From positions 1 to 24,628 of the forward strand of contig JAGGXG010000117.1 in assembly GCA_021163175.1 (NCBI GenBank): a DNA stretch of 24,628 bases, in the 5' to 3' direction. Below, piece by piece: positions 14,395 to 22,291 of this stretch (position 1 is its first letter; the number at the start of each line of letters is the position of its first letter). The translations under genes and the position numbers were made by a program. Below the pieces are notes generated by a model. It saw only the letters and a program-made list of their open reading frames with translations. It was not told where the DNA came from and ran no database searches. This DNA comes from Thermoplasmata archaeon (GTDB lineage Archaea > Thermoplasmatota > E2 > UBA202 > JdFR-43).

Positions 14395-15608
14395 TCAAGC
14401 TTGGATTGCCTCGGCACATAATTCTTCAATCTTGGAATCGATGAATCCCTTTCGAGTATTTCTTCTATTTTTGAAGGCATTGAAAGCTCTATCTGGCGTG
14501 TCCTCCCATATCTTCCCTTCGATATTACCCTCGCATTTAATATCCCCATCATGTCAAGCTCAGATATTATATCGGCAATTCTCCTTTGAGTAAGCACGTT
14601 GTAACCGCCTTCCTTGCATATGTCCCTGTAAATGTTGTAAAGATCCCCTGTATTTAGTTCCTCATAAACTTTCGTTCCTATGACGGCTGCCTTCAAAACA
14701 ATCTTCGTTTGTATTGGCAGCGTTCTTATTATCTCCGTTATCCTGTCAAGCTCTATTTTATCTTCGGCAAGTCTCACATGATTTTCTGTAACCACCTTAT
14801 CTCCGAGCCTTTCCGCTATCTCAGCTGATACACGGAGCAAGTCGAGGGCGCGCCTGGCGTCGCCGTGCTCCTGCGCCGCCTTGGCTGCACACAGTGCAAC
14901 GACGCTTTCATCGATTGTATTTTCTTTGAAGGCAAGCTTTACCCTCTCGTTAAGAATATCTTTTAGCTCATCTGCAGTATATGGAGGGAAAACGAGGTTT
15001 TCTTCACCAAGCGATGATTTTACTCTCGGGTCCAAAAATTCTGTGAATTTTAAATCATTGGATATGCCAATAACGGAAGCTCTCCCAACCTTTAAATCAT
15101 TGTTTATTCGAGAAAGATTGTATAGCACCTCGTCCCCTTTAACCTTGTCCACCTCATCAAGAACAATGATCGTTACTCCTCTCGCCTTATCAATTGATTT
15201 TATCAATCTTGCATATACCTCATCTGTGGGCCAGCCTGTGAATGGGACTCGTTCATTCCATCCTCTTATGAAATGATTTGTTATATTCTGCAATATCCTG
15301 TATTGTGTGTCTACAATTTCACAATTTATATAAATGAAATGTATCGGCACATCCATTTCCTTTCCTTTTTCCATGAGTTTTTTACCTGTAAAATTTGCAA
15401 CAGCTGTTTTTCCGGTTCCTGTTTTACCATATATAAAAACATTGGATGGCGTTTCACCTCTCAAAGCTGGAACAAGTATTGAAGCGAGCTCCTTTATCTG
15501 TTTCTCGCGATGGGGAAGAAAACAGGGCACATAGGATGGACGCAACACTTCCTTATTCCTGAATATTTGACTTGACGATAGTAGACCCTTGAATATATCC
15601 TCTTCCAT
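14385..15608 (-). CDS. cdc6: Orc1/Cdc6 replication initiator
   Basis: A 407-residue archaeal initiator that binds origin DNA and recruits MCM. The AAA+ core has Walker A GKTGTGKT at 61-68, Walker B IIVLDEVD with D151-E152, sensor 1 VIGISNDLKF, and sensor 2 HGDARRALDLL. The C-terminal 110 or so residues form the winged helix with LTQRRIADIISELDMMGI. The length is normal. A GGGGAGG ribosome-binding sequence just upstream (15615-15621 on the plus strand as CCTCCCC) supports the start at 15608. Archaeal orc1/cdc6 genes often lie next to an origin; see the intergenic entry. Its 3' end overlaps the signal peptidase gene by 10 nt. Confidence 0.95.
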   Translation of the reverse strand: MEEDIFKGLLSSSQIFRNKEVLRPSYVPCFLPHREKQIKELASILVPALRGETPSNVFIYGKTGTGKTAVANFTGKKLMEKGKEMDVPIHFIYINCEIVDTQYRILQNITNHFIRGWNERVPFTGWPTDEVYARLIKSIDKARGVTIIVLDEVDKVKGDEVLYNLSRINNDLKVGRASVIGISNDLKFTEFLDPRVKSSLGEENLVFPPYTADELKDILNERVKLAFKENTIDESVVALCAAKAAQEHGDARRALDLLRVSAEIAERLGDKVVTENHVRLAEDKIELDRITEIIRTLPIQTKIVLKAAVIGTKVYEELNTGDLYNIYRDICKEGGYNVLTQRRIADIISELDMMGILNARVISKGRYGRTRQIELSMPSKIEEILERDSSIPRLKNYVPRQSKLDYI

Positions 15609-15761
15609 TCTTTTTCCTCCCCAAAAACTGAATTAAAATGCGGAGCAGTAAATAAACTTTTTGAGGCATGTTTAAATGGAATTAAATTAGCGTGCTTTAA
15701 AAAAGTTTTTAGCCAACAGCCAATAACGATAGAATTATATTGCGCCAGATATTACAATATC
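15609..15761. promoter_or_regulatory. Intergenic region between cdc6 and the C25 peptidase, with promoters and possible origin-like elements
   Basis: This 153-nt AT-rich divergent spacer holds a TATA box AATTATAT (15733-15740) about 26 nt before the peptidase ATG and the inverted repeat GATATT-AC-AATATC (15748-15761) touching that ATG. Two facing arms, AAACTTTTT (15654-15662) and AAAAAGTTT (about 15700-15708), form another inverted repeat. On the minus strand a CAGTTTTTGGGGAGG segment lies next to cdc6 and vaguely recalls the G-rich end of origin recognition boxes, but part of it is the ribosome-binding site. No array of repeated boxes is present, so an origin is not established. Confidence 0.35.
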
Positions 15762-17867
15762 ATGATAAAAAAGATTGTTGCAATAGGAATAGCAATCCTT
15801 TTTTTGGCAACTTTTCCAGTCTCGCCAAAAAATGGGAACAGGATTGTTTTAAATCTTGCTTTCGATGAGCCAGTTATTGGCAATGAAGGAATTGAAATGA
15901 AGGGATGCAAGAGCATCGATATCAATGGACTTATTCTTCCAGCAAAACCATTGCATATTTTGCTACCATATGGGAAAGATGCAGGAAAAATAAAGGTGAG
16001 TGGTAAAAAAATTTATTTTGGAGAATATATGCCAGTTGAAGCAAAACCATTGATTTTGAATGGAATTAAAATAAAAGAAAAAGCATACTATGAAAAAGCG
16101 ACACCATTGTATCAAAAAGTGGGCGAGTACTGGCTCAGGGGCTATAGAATACTTGTTTTGAATATCTTGCCTCTCGAATACAATAATGGAAAAACATATT
16201 ATTATAGCAGGATAAAGGTTGAGATAGATTTGAAAGATGGAAAAGTAAATGAACTGTATAGGGGCATGGAGAAAGATAGAGAATGGGTCAGGAGATACAT
16301 CGATAATCCATGGATGCTCGATGAATATCCGAAGAAAGCTGTTGAGCAGGAATATGAATATTTGATAATAACGAGCGAGAAATTCAAAAATGCTTTCCAG
16401 AGATTTGCAAAATATAAGGAGGAGCATGGAATAAAAACAAAGATTGCTACAGTTGAAGAAATAATCGCAAACAGCTCATTCTGGAGTGCCAATCCAATGT
16501 TCAACGACACACAGGCTAAAATAAGGCGATTCATAAGATATGCATATCAAAATTGGGGAATCGAATACGTTTTGCTGGGCGGCGATGGCGACGCCGCCAA
16601 CGAAAGCAGCAACATAATACCGCCTCGCTATTTATATGCGACATGCTATGGGCTGCCTTTAGGAAAAGCTGACGAGCTTGAAGCCTACATTCCATCCGAT
16701 GTGTATTACGCTTGTCTAGATGGAGATTTTAATACCGATGATGATGATAAATGGGGAGAAAATGCGAGTGGCAATTCTGCCACCCATGAAGATGAAGCGG
16801 ATTTATATGCAGAGGTATGGGTTGGAAGAGCTTGCGTTGATGGCATAGAGGAAATAAACAATTTCATTAATAAGACAATTGCATATGAAGAGAGCAGTGA
16901 GGACGAACATTACATAATGCAGATTCTTTTGCTTGGCGAATATCTCGGATTTGGAGGGGAGGCAGAATGGGGAGGAAATCATAAGGATAATGTTATTCCA
17001 TTCATTCCATATTCATATAATATAACAACTTTGTATGATAGAAACAAAGAATGGAATAAATATGACCTTGCCAAAAAATTGAATAATGGCGTCAATATCG
17101 TTAACCATGATGGCCATGGATGGACTACATATGCACTAAAAATGAGAAATCATGATTTAAGCTTGCTCAACAATACAAAATATTTCTTCCTTTACTCCCA
17201 GACATGTCTGGCGGGCTCTTTTGATAACTGGTATCCGGAAAATCATTATTATGAGGATGACTGTTTTGCAGAGCATTTAACGCTCGATGAGCATGGAGCA
17301 TTTGCATGCATAATGAATGCCCGCTATGGCTTGGGAAGAGAAAACAGCACAGACTCGCCCGGAGAGCGTTATGATTTATCCTTCTTCAAAGCTTTATTCC
17401 AGGAAAATATAAGAGAAATAGGGAGAGCAAATCATTATTCGAAAGAAGATAATGTATGGCGTATCGATGAGAATGGAATGAGATGGACCTATTACGAAAC
17501 AAATCTTTTTGGAGACCCAATGGTAAAGATAAAGGAGCTGGAAAATAAAATTGAAGTGAATGTGGAAATAGCGAAACCTGGCAAGGGATTGTATTTATTC
17601 AACTTTGGCCCATTTTTGAAATTCCTGAATAAAAGCATCGTTGTTGGCAGCATAACTATAGAAGTAAATGCATCAACAAATCCAGAGGGAAACATGAAGG
17701 AGGTTAAATTTTATGTTGATAATGAATTGATGAGCGTCGATAACACAGCTCCATATCAGTGGACATGGGGCGAGACAACCATGGGAAAGCATGTAATAAG
17801 TGTTGAAGCAATAGCCACGAATGGCAATAGTAGATGGAAGAGCATAGAGATATTTAAAATAATTTAG
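15762..17867 (+). CDS. Secreted gingipain-like (C25 family) cysteine peptidase
   Basis: A 701-residue exported protease. A signal peptide (MIKKIVAIGIAILFLATF) is followed by a propeptide-like region to about 195, then the caspase-like C25 core beginning YEYLIITSEKF. Conserved LLGGDGD lies near 271-277 and PSDVYYACLDGD at 311-322. The catalytic dyad is H452 in NHDGHG and C482 in SQTCLAGSFD. A C-terminal Ig-like domain spans about 630-700 (VGSITIEVNASTNPEG...). Asp-rich DFNTDDDDKW at 322-331 may bind calcium. The family cleaves after Arg or Lys in bacteria; specificity here is unknown. The start fits the TATA box at 15733. The SPL-like gene begins at the base after its stop. No membrane anchor is apparent. 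Confidence 0.88.
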   Translation: MIKKIVAIGIAILFLATFPVSPKNGNRIVLNLAFDEPVIGNEGIEMKGCKSIDINGLILPAKPLHILLPYGKDAGKIKVSGKKIYFGEYMPVEAKPLILNGIKIKEKAYYEKATPLYQKVGEYWLRGYRILVLNILPLEYNNGKTYYYSRIKVEIDLKDGKVNELYRGMEKDREWVRRYIDNPWMLDEYPKKAVEQEYEYLIITSEKFKNAFQRFAKYKEEHGIKTKIATVEEIIANSSFWSANPMFNDTQAKIRRFIRYAYQNWGIEYVLLGGDGDAANESSNIIPPRYLYATCYGLPLGKADELEAYIPSDVYYACLDGDFNTDDDDKWGENASGNSATHEDEADLYAEVWVGRACVDGIEEINNFINKTIAYEESSEDEHYIMQILLLGEYLGFGGEAEWGGNHKDNVIPFIPYSYNITTLYDRNKEWNKYDLAKKLNNGVNIVNHDGHGWTTYALKMRNHDLSLLNNTKYFFLYSQTCLAGSFDNWYPENHYYEDDCFAEHLTLDEHGAFACIMNARYGLGRENSTDSPGERYDLSFFKALFQENIREIGRANHYSKEDNVWRIDENGMRWTYYETNLFGDPMVKIKELENKIEVNVEIAKPGKGLYLFNFGPFLKFLNKSIVVGSITIEVNASTNPEGNMKEVKFYVDNELMSVDNTAPYQWTWGETTMGKHVISVEAIATNGNSRWKSIEIFKII

Positions 17868-18695
17868 ATGCTCATCCAGCTTTTTGATCCATGGAAAAGC
17901 AAGTTGTGCACATGCCCCAAAAAATATTCATTCAGCCCATATACTGGTTGCTCCCATGCATGCATTTACTGCTACATAACATCATACATACCCGACGCTT
18001 TTCATGCAAGATTGAAAAAGGACTTATTCAAAAGACTTAAAAAAGAAGTAAAAAGAATAGATAAAAAAATTTACATAAGCATGTCCAATAGCTCTGATCC
18101 ATACACACCAGAAGAAAAAGAATTAATGGCGACAAGAAAATGCCTAAGAATATTCAAGGAGAATGAAATAAGGTTGCTCATCATAACAAAATCAAATCTT
18201 GTTGCAAGAGATGTTGATTTGATTGCAAGCATGCATGCAAGCGTCAGCATAACTCTAACAAGCCTGAACGATGAAAAAATAGCAAAGGTGGAGCCGCATG
18301 CGCCGCCGCCGAGCAAAAGGCTGGAGGCAATGGAGGAGCTGCATTCCAATGGCATACCATGCTCTGTGAGGCTTGATCCCATAATTCCAAGCATAAACGA
18401 TGATGAGCTCGAAGAAATTGTAAAAGAGACAAGCCGATATTGCAGTCATGTTGTTGCATCCACCATAAAGCCGAGGAGAGATTCTTTAAAAAGGATTGGC
18501 TCAGTTGTTCCATCTCTCAGAGATGCAAAGTTCGAAAGGATTGGCAATTCATTTTATTTGCCTTCTCCGCTGCGCTTTTCTTTGCTGGCGAGGGTTGAAA
18601 AAGCGGCAAAACAGCATGGAATGAGCTTCGCCACATGCCGGGAAGGCTATCCATTTAAAGCAAAATCATGCGATGGAAGCCACTTAATACCTTAG
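17868..18695 (+). CDS. Radical SAM protein, SPL-like
   Basis: A 275-residue radical SAM protein related to spore photoproduct lyase. The cluster motif GCSHACIYCY gives C28-x3-C32-x2-C35, and it is preceded by two further cysteines (C14, C16). The barrel continues with ISMSNSSDPYTPEEKE, LLIITKSN and VSITLTSLND, all typical of this family. A conserved C-terminal FATCREGYPFKAKSCDG adds two cysteines. Archaea of this kind do not form spores, so DNA photolesion repair is not assumed; the wider family is mostly uncharacterised. The ATG follows the peptidase TAG with no gap and no clear ribosome-binding site. It overlaps the convergent HD gene by 4 nt (TTAG). Confidence 0.82.
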   Translation: MLIQLFDPWKSKLCTCPKKYSFSPYTGCSHACIYCYITSYIPDAFHARLKKDLFKRLKKEVKRIDKKIYISMSNSSDPYTPEEKELMATRKCLRIFKENEIRLLIITKSNLVARDVDLIASMHASVSITLTSLNDEKIAKVEPHAPPPSKRLEAMEELHSNGIPCSVRLDPIIPSINDDELEEIVKETSRYCSHVVASTIKPRRDSLKRIGSVVPSLRDAKFERIGNSFYLPSPLRFSLLARVEKAAKQHGMSFATCREGYPFKAKSCDGSHLIP

Positions 18696-19594
18696 CCCGA
18701 AACAAATTTTCTTCCTTTGAGACGGATGCTCCTCACTATCCTTTTATCATAATTTTCTTCGGTTGGAACAAGAACCGCTGTTATTTCAATATAATCTTCG
18801 AGAGGGCTTCCAATTACTTTTTTACCGAGTGTTTCCTCAACCTGAAATATTCCCGAAGAATTTGACATTTCTATTATTATCTCTATCGGCTTTTCTTTTC
18901 CCTCTGCTATAACAACTCTGTCTATTGACAAAGCTGAAACAACATGAATGCTGGTGCTTCCCAAATCGAATGCCATTCTTCCTCGTCCTTTAGTCATGTC
19001 TGTTGCATCTGCTATGCCAACGAGAGCCGATTCCATTGTTATGTCTTCCACATCTGCATCATGGGCGTAGATGGCATTTAAAATGAATCCTCTTGCCTCA
19101 ACCATTTTTTCTACATCTTTGTATATCTGGGGAAGCAGCCTTTGCAATATCGGTATGGCAAGATAGCTGCTATGCAATGGATGATTTTTCCTGTATATTT
19201 GATTTCCAATATCATGAAGCAATGCTGCTGAAAGCAAAATTAATGCTTCGTCATCATAATCACTGCCTCCATACTCAACAAAATCTGGCTTTATTTTGTT
19301 TTTAACAAGTAGCTCAAACATTTTTAGAGCGTTGGCAGCAACAATTTTAGCATGAACCTCTCCATGGTCATTGTATTTCAGCTTTTTGACAGCTATGAAG
19401 TTTGCAAGATCCCAGTTTGCTCTAACCTCCTCATCTTTAACAAGCAGTTCAAACATTTTTCTTGCCTTTGGATATTTTGAGAGCACATCTTGTATAGCTT
19501 TTACCGCTTCTTCTTCAAGCTGAGCATATCCTTCTGGAATTTCAACTTCTATGCCAATATTTTTCAAATTTTTGCTTAAAAATTGGTCATCCAT
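18692..19594 (-). CDS. HD-domain phosphohydrolase (archaeal)
   Basis: A 300-residue cytoplasmic HD-superfamily protein. Metal ligands are visible as NDHGEVH (H77, H81), LLHDIGN (H127-D128), NHPLHSS (H138, H141) and AHDAD (178-181) plus GIADATD at 193-199. A helical N-terminal region of about 65 residues and a C-terminal alpha/beta region of about 90 residues (EIIIEMSNSSGIFQVEE, ITAVLVPTEE) flank the HD core. Related archaeal proteins are annotated only as predicted HD hydrolases; nucleotide or cyclic-nucleotide substrates are possible but not shown. The TATA-like box at 19613-19620 lies about 22 nt before the start. It is divergent from the TtuA-like gene. Confidence 0.8.
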   Translation of the reverse strand: MDDQFLSKNLKNIGIEVEIPEGYAQLEEEAVKAIQDVLSKYPKARKMFELLVKDEEVRANWDLANFIAVKKLKYNDHGEVHAKIVAANALKMFELLVKNKIKPDFVEYGGSDYDDEALILLSAALLHDIGNQIYRKNHPLHSSYLAIPILQRLLPQIYKDVEKMVEARGFILNAIYAHDADVEDITMESALVGIADATDMTKGRGRMAFDLGSTSIHVVSALSIDRVVIAEGKEKPIEIIIEMSNSSGIFQVEETLGKKVIGSPLEDYIEITAVLVPTEENYDKRIVRSIRLKGRKFVSG

Positions 19595-19696
19595 AAATTA
19601 ATACATTTTTTGATATAAAAATGATTTTATTCTCGCAAATATGCTCTGATGTTAATGAGCTCATCAAAATTTAAGTAGGATTGCAACATTTTCATC
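19595..19696. promoter_or_regulatory. Divergent promoter region of the HD and TtuA-like genes
   Basis: ATATAAAA (19613-19620) serves the minus-strand HD gene. AAATTTAA (19667-19674), centred about 26 nt before the GTG at 19697, serves the plus-strand gene. A perfect 10-bp palindrome ATGAGCTCAT (19655-19664) lies just upstream of the plus-strand TATA box, where an activator or BRE-overlapping regulator could bind. No RNA gene is visible. Confidence 0.4.
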
Positions 19697-20494
19697 GTGG
19701 ATTTCGAAAAATATTTCATGGGAAGAATAAGAAGCGTGATTGACAGATACAAAATTAAAGGATGTATAGCCATGGCATTATCTGGAGGAAAAGACTCGAT
19801 GGCTGCTTTTCATGCTTTAACAAATTTTAAATTCAAGCTCATTCCATTTTATATTGATTTGGGAATAGAAGGATATTCCGAGAAATGCGAGAAATATGCG
19901 AAGGAAATTGCGACAATGCTTGGATATGAATTGCATGTTGTTAGGTTGAAAGATTATGGAATAGACTTATCCAAGGAAAAGAAAAAGTGCAGTGTTTGTG
20001 GAACGGCAAAACGATATTTAATGAACAAATTCGCTTTCGAAAATGGCTGCAATTACATCGCCACTGGCCATAATCTGAGCGATGCCATCACATTCGCTTT
20101 TAACAACTTAGCAAGCGTAAACATTCTTAACTTCAGAGGAATGAAGCCTGTTTTGGAAGGTAATGAAAATGTAAGAATGGTTGCCCGATTCAAACCATTG
20201 TTTTATTTGAAGGATGATGAATGCATGAAATATGTTGAAATGAACAAGCTACCATATTGCAATGAAAAATGCCCCTACCAAAAAGAAGCTCCAACAGTGG
20301 AATTAAAAAAATGGATTCATGAGCTTGAAGAAAAAAGGAATGGCATAATGCTCAATTTTGCGAAATCTTTTGAAAAAATAGAAGAAAGGATGGAAAAAAA
20401 GCAGGAAATAAGGCAATGCAGCATATGTGGCTATCCTTCATATGGAAAAATATGCAAATTCTGTAGATTGAGGGAAAAACATGCAAAAATATGA
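19697..20494 (+). CDS. TtuA/Ncs6-like tRNA thiolation enzyme (PP-loop ATPase), lacking the N-terminal zinc finger
   Basis: A 265-residue PP-loop protein like TtuA/Ncs6, which adenylates and thiolates tRNA uridine. The PP-loop is LSGGKDS at 28-34. C98-x2-C101 and a third cysteine at 188 or 192 (YCNEKCPY) fit the three ligands of the TtuA [4Fe-4S] cluster. A C-terminal zinc knuckle has C241-x2-C244 and C253-x2-C256. Canonical TtuA starts with another CxxC zinc finger; here the protein starts directly at DFEKYFMGRIRSVIDRYKIKG, and an in-frame stop lies upstream. The GTG start at 19697 fits the TATA spacing; an ATG at 19718 is the alternative. It overlaps larE by 14 nt. The target (U54, U34 or not tRNA) is unproven. 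Confidence 0.78.
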   Translation: MDFEKYFMGRIRSVIDRYKIKGCIAMALSGGKDSMAAFHALTNFKFKLIPFYIDLGIEGYSEKCEKYAKEIATMLGYELHVVRLKDYGIDLSKEKKKCSVCGTAKRYLMNKFAFENGCNYIATGHNLSDAITFAFNNLASVNILNFRGMKPVLEGNENVRMVARFKPLFYLKDDECMKYVEMNKLPYCNEKCPYQKEAPTVELKKWIHELEEKRNGIMLNFAKSFEKIEERMEKKQEIRQCSICGYPSYGKICKFCRLREKHAKI

Positions 20495-21227
20495 AAAGCT
20501 GGTTGAAAAAATGAAGGGCAAGAAAAGCGTCGCCATCGCCTTTTCAGGCGGCGCCGACAGCGCATTGGTGGCGAGAGCATGCGTGGACGCTGGAATAAGA
20601 TGCATCGCTGTTACAATTGTTTCGCCTCTGATGGCAAGAAAATGGATCGATGATGCAAAGAATGTTGCAAGGGAGATTGGCATAGAGCATGTTTTTATTG
20701 AAAAGAGGATTAGCGAGAATGTTGCGAGGAATGATGAAAAGCGTTGCTATTATTGTAAGAAAGAAGATGCCATGCTATTGAAAAAATTTTTTGGAGATTA
20801 TGAAGCTATTGCAGATGGAATAAATGCAAGCGATGATTACATAGGCAGGATTGCTGCAGATGAGGAAGGCATATGGCATCCTTTGATTGAGCTTGGAATA
20901 GGAAGAAAGGAGGCGAGGGAAATGCTAAGAGAGCTTGGATTGAGCGTATGGAAGCGTTATCCGCAATCGTGCCTTGCAACAAGGATTCAGGGAAGAATAA
21001 CTGAGGAAAAGCTAAGGAGAATTGAGCAGGGAGAAGAATTTTTGTTGAAATATGTTGATATGGTTCGCTTACGCTGCCATAAAAATGTTGCGAGAATAGA
21101 GACCATCGAGGATGAAATTGAAAAATTGATAAAGCACAGGAAAGAGATTGTTGCAGCTCTTAAAAAATTGGGATTCGAATATGTTACCATTGAGATGGAA
21201 GGTTATAGCTCTGATTTTCTTCCTTGA
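20481..21227 (+). CDS. larE: LarE-like nickel-pincer cofactor sulfur transferase
   Basis: A 248-residue PP-loop protein of the LarE family, which adenylates and sulfurates the pyridinium dicarboxylate precursor of the nickel-pincer cofactor used by LarA. The PP-loop is FSGGADS at 21-27. RCYYCKKE gives C89 and C92, and PQSCLATRI gives C164 at the site of the sacrificial cysteine of Lactobacillus LarE. Having all three cysteines fits the LarE type that carries a [4Fe-4S] cluster in place of a sacrificed cysteine (family knowledge plus inference). The start overlaps the TtuA-like gene by 14 nt. LarA is at 7399-8652; larB and larC are not seen. Confidence 0.85.
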   Translation: MQKYEKLVEKMKGKKSVAIAFSGGADSALVARACVDAGIRCIAVTIVSPLMARKWIDDAKNVAREIGIEHVFIEKRISENVARNDEKRCYYCKKEDAMLLKKFFGDYEAIADGINASDDYIGRIAADEEGIWHPLIELGIGRKEAREMLRELGLSVWKRYPQSCLATRIQGRITEEKLRRIEQGEEFLLKYVDMVRLRCHKNVARIETIEDEIEKLIKHRKEIVAALKKLGFEYVTIEMEGYSSDFLP

Positions 21228-21243
21228 AATTTTGCCAGTAATG

Positions 21244-21251
21244 TTTAAATA
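21244..21251 (+). promoter_or_regulatory. TATA box of the rps13 operon
   Basis: TTTAAATA is centred about 28 nt before the rps13 ATG at 21276 in the 48-nt gap after larE. There is no Shine-Dalgarno sequence before this first gene, in contrast to the following three genes, each of which has a purine-rich GGAGG-type site. Confidence 0.55.
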
Positions 21252-21275
21252 TCATAACTCTATTTTATCCAGCCT

Positions 21276-21743
21276 ATGACAGAAGAAAATGAAGATTTCA
21301 AATATATAGTACGTATTGCAGCAACAGATATAGATGGAAATAAGCCAACTAAATATGCGTTGATGCAGATAAAAGGTATTGGTTATATGGTAGCTAATGC
21401 CATAGTAACCCATACTGGTGTAGATGGAAGAGAGAGAATAGGAAAGTTGAGTGATGAAGACATTGAAAAAATCAGCAATGCTATAGCCACTATAAACGAA
21501 TGGCTTCCTCCGTGGTTGCGTAATAGGAGGAAGGATTTGTTTACAGGAGAAGATAAGCATTTAATTGGTAGCGAGATTGATTTAACGAAGCGTGAGGATA
21601 TTAATTTATTAAAGAAAATTAGAGCTTATCGCGGCATAAGGCATGAACGTGGCTTGCCAGTTCGTGGTCAAAGGACAAGGAGCAATAAAAGAAGTGGTCT
21701 GACAGTAGGTGTCATAAGAAAGAAGTTGAGAGGAGGAAAGTAA
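21276..21743 (+). CDS. rps13: 30S ribosomal protein S13 (uS13)
   Basis: A 155-residue archaeal S13, a small-subunit head protein contacting the P-site region and 5S/L5 bridge. The N-terminal FKYIVRIAATDIDGNKP and the helix-two turns-helix segment ALMQIKGIGYMVANAI are archaeal/eukaryotic in type. The basic C-terminus has RAYRGIRHERGLPVRGQRTRSN, as expected. It is first in a typical archaeal S13-S4-S11-RpoD cluster, with S4 starting one base after its stop. Confidence 0.97.
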   Translation: MTEENEDFKYIVRIAATDIDGNKPTKYALMQIKGIGYMVANAIVTHTGVDGRERIGKLSDEDIEKISNAIATINEWLPPWLRNRRKDLFTGEDKHLIGSEIDLTKREDINLLKKIRAYRGIRHERGLPVRGQRTRSNKRSGLTVGVIRKKLRGGK

Positions 21744-21744
21744 A

Positions 21745-22290
21745 ATGGGTGACCCAAGATTTCCAAGGAAGAAATATGAAACACCATCTCATCCGTGGGA
21801 GAAGGTAAGGATAGAAAGAGAAGCAGAGCTCGTTCAAAAATATGGATTGAAAAATAAAAGAGAGATATGGAGAGCTGAAACTTTTCTAAGGAGAATAAGA
21901 GAACAGGCTCGTAACCTTAGAGCTACTGAAGGGCAGGAGCAGAGTGAGAGAGAGAAAAAGTTGTTACTTAAGAGATTATTCCGCCTTGGATTACTCACGC
22001 AGGAAGCTACGCTCGATGATGTTCTGTCATTAAGCATAGAAGATATTCTTTCACGCCGCCTTCAAACTATTGTTTATTTAAAAGGTCTCGCCTCCACAAT
22101 GAAGCAGGCTCGCCAGTTTATAGTTCATAAGCATATTGCAATAAATGGAAGAATTGTTAACATTCCATCTTATATGGTTAAGCGGGAGGAGGAAGATTTT
22201 ATAACTTACTCTCCATACTCGCCTTTGCAGGATGAAGACCACCCAATGCGTCCAAAGGCTGAGAAAGTTGAAATAATTAAGGAGGAATAA
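21745..22290 (+). CDS. rps4: 30S ribosomal protein S4 (uS4)
   Basis: A 181-residue archaeal S4, a primary 16S rRNA-binding assembly protein. The start MGDPRFPRKKYETPSHPW is the usual archaeal S4 N-terminus. The S4 RNA-binding domain lies at about 107-150 (RLQTIVYLKGLASTMKQARQFI...HIAINGRIV). An acidic tail ends the protein. GAGGAGG at 21730-21736 is its ribosome-binding site. One base separates it from rps13 and one from rps11. Confidence 0.97.
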   Translation: MGDPRFPRKKYETPSHPWEKVRIEREAELVQKYGLKNKREIWRAETFLRRIREQARNLRATEGQEQSEREKKLLLKRLFRLGLLTQEATLDDVLSLSIEDILSRRLQTIVYLKGLASTMKQARQFIVHKHIAINGRIVNIPSYMVKREEEDFITYSPYSPLQDEDHPMRPKAEKVEIIKEE

Positions 22291-22291
22291 A

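Noticed and set aside
15609..15640. Origin recognition box at CAGTTTTTGGGGAGG
   Set aside because: Only one loose match is present, and its G-rich part is the cdc6 ribosome-binding site.
18071..18513. Minus-strand open frames inside the SPL-like gene
   Set aside because: They overlap a conserved radical SAM gene completely and show no promoter or domain.
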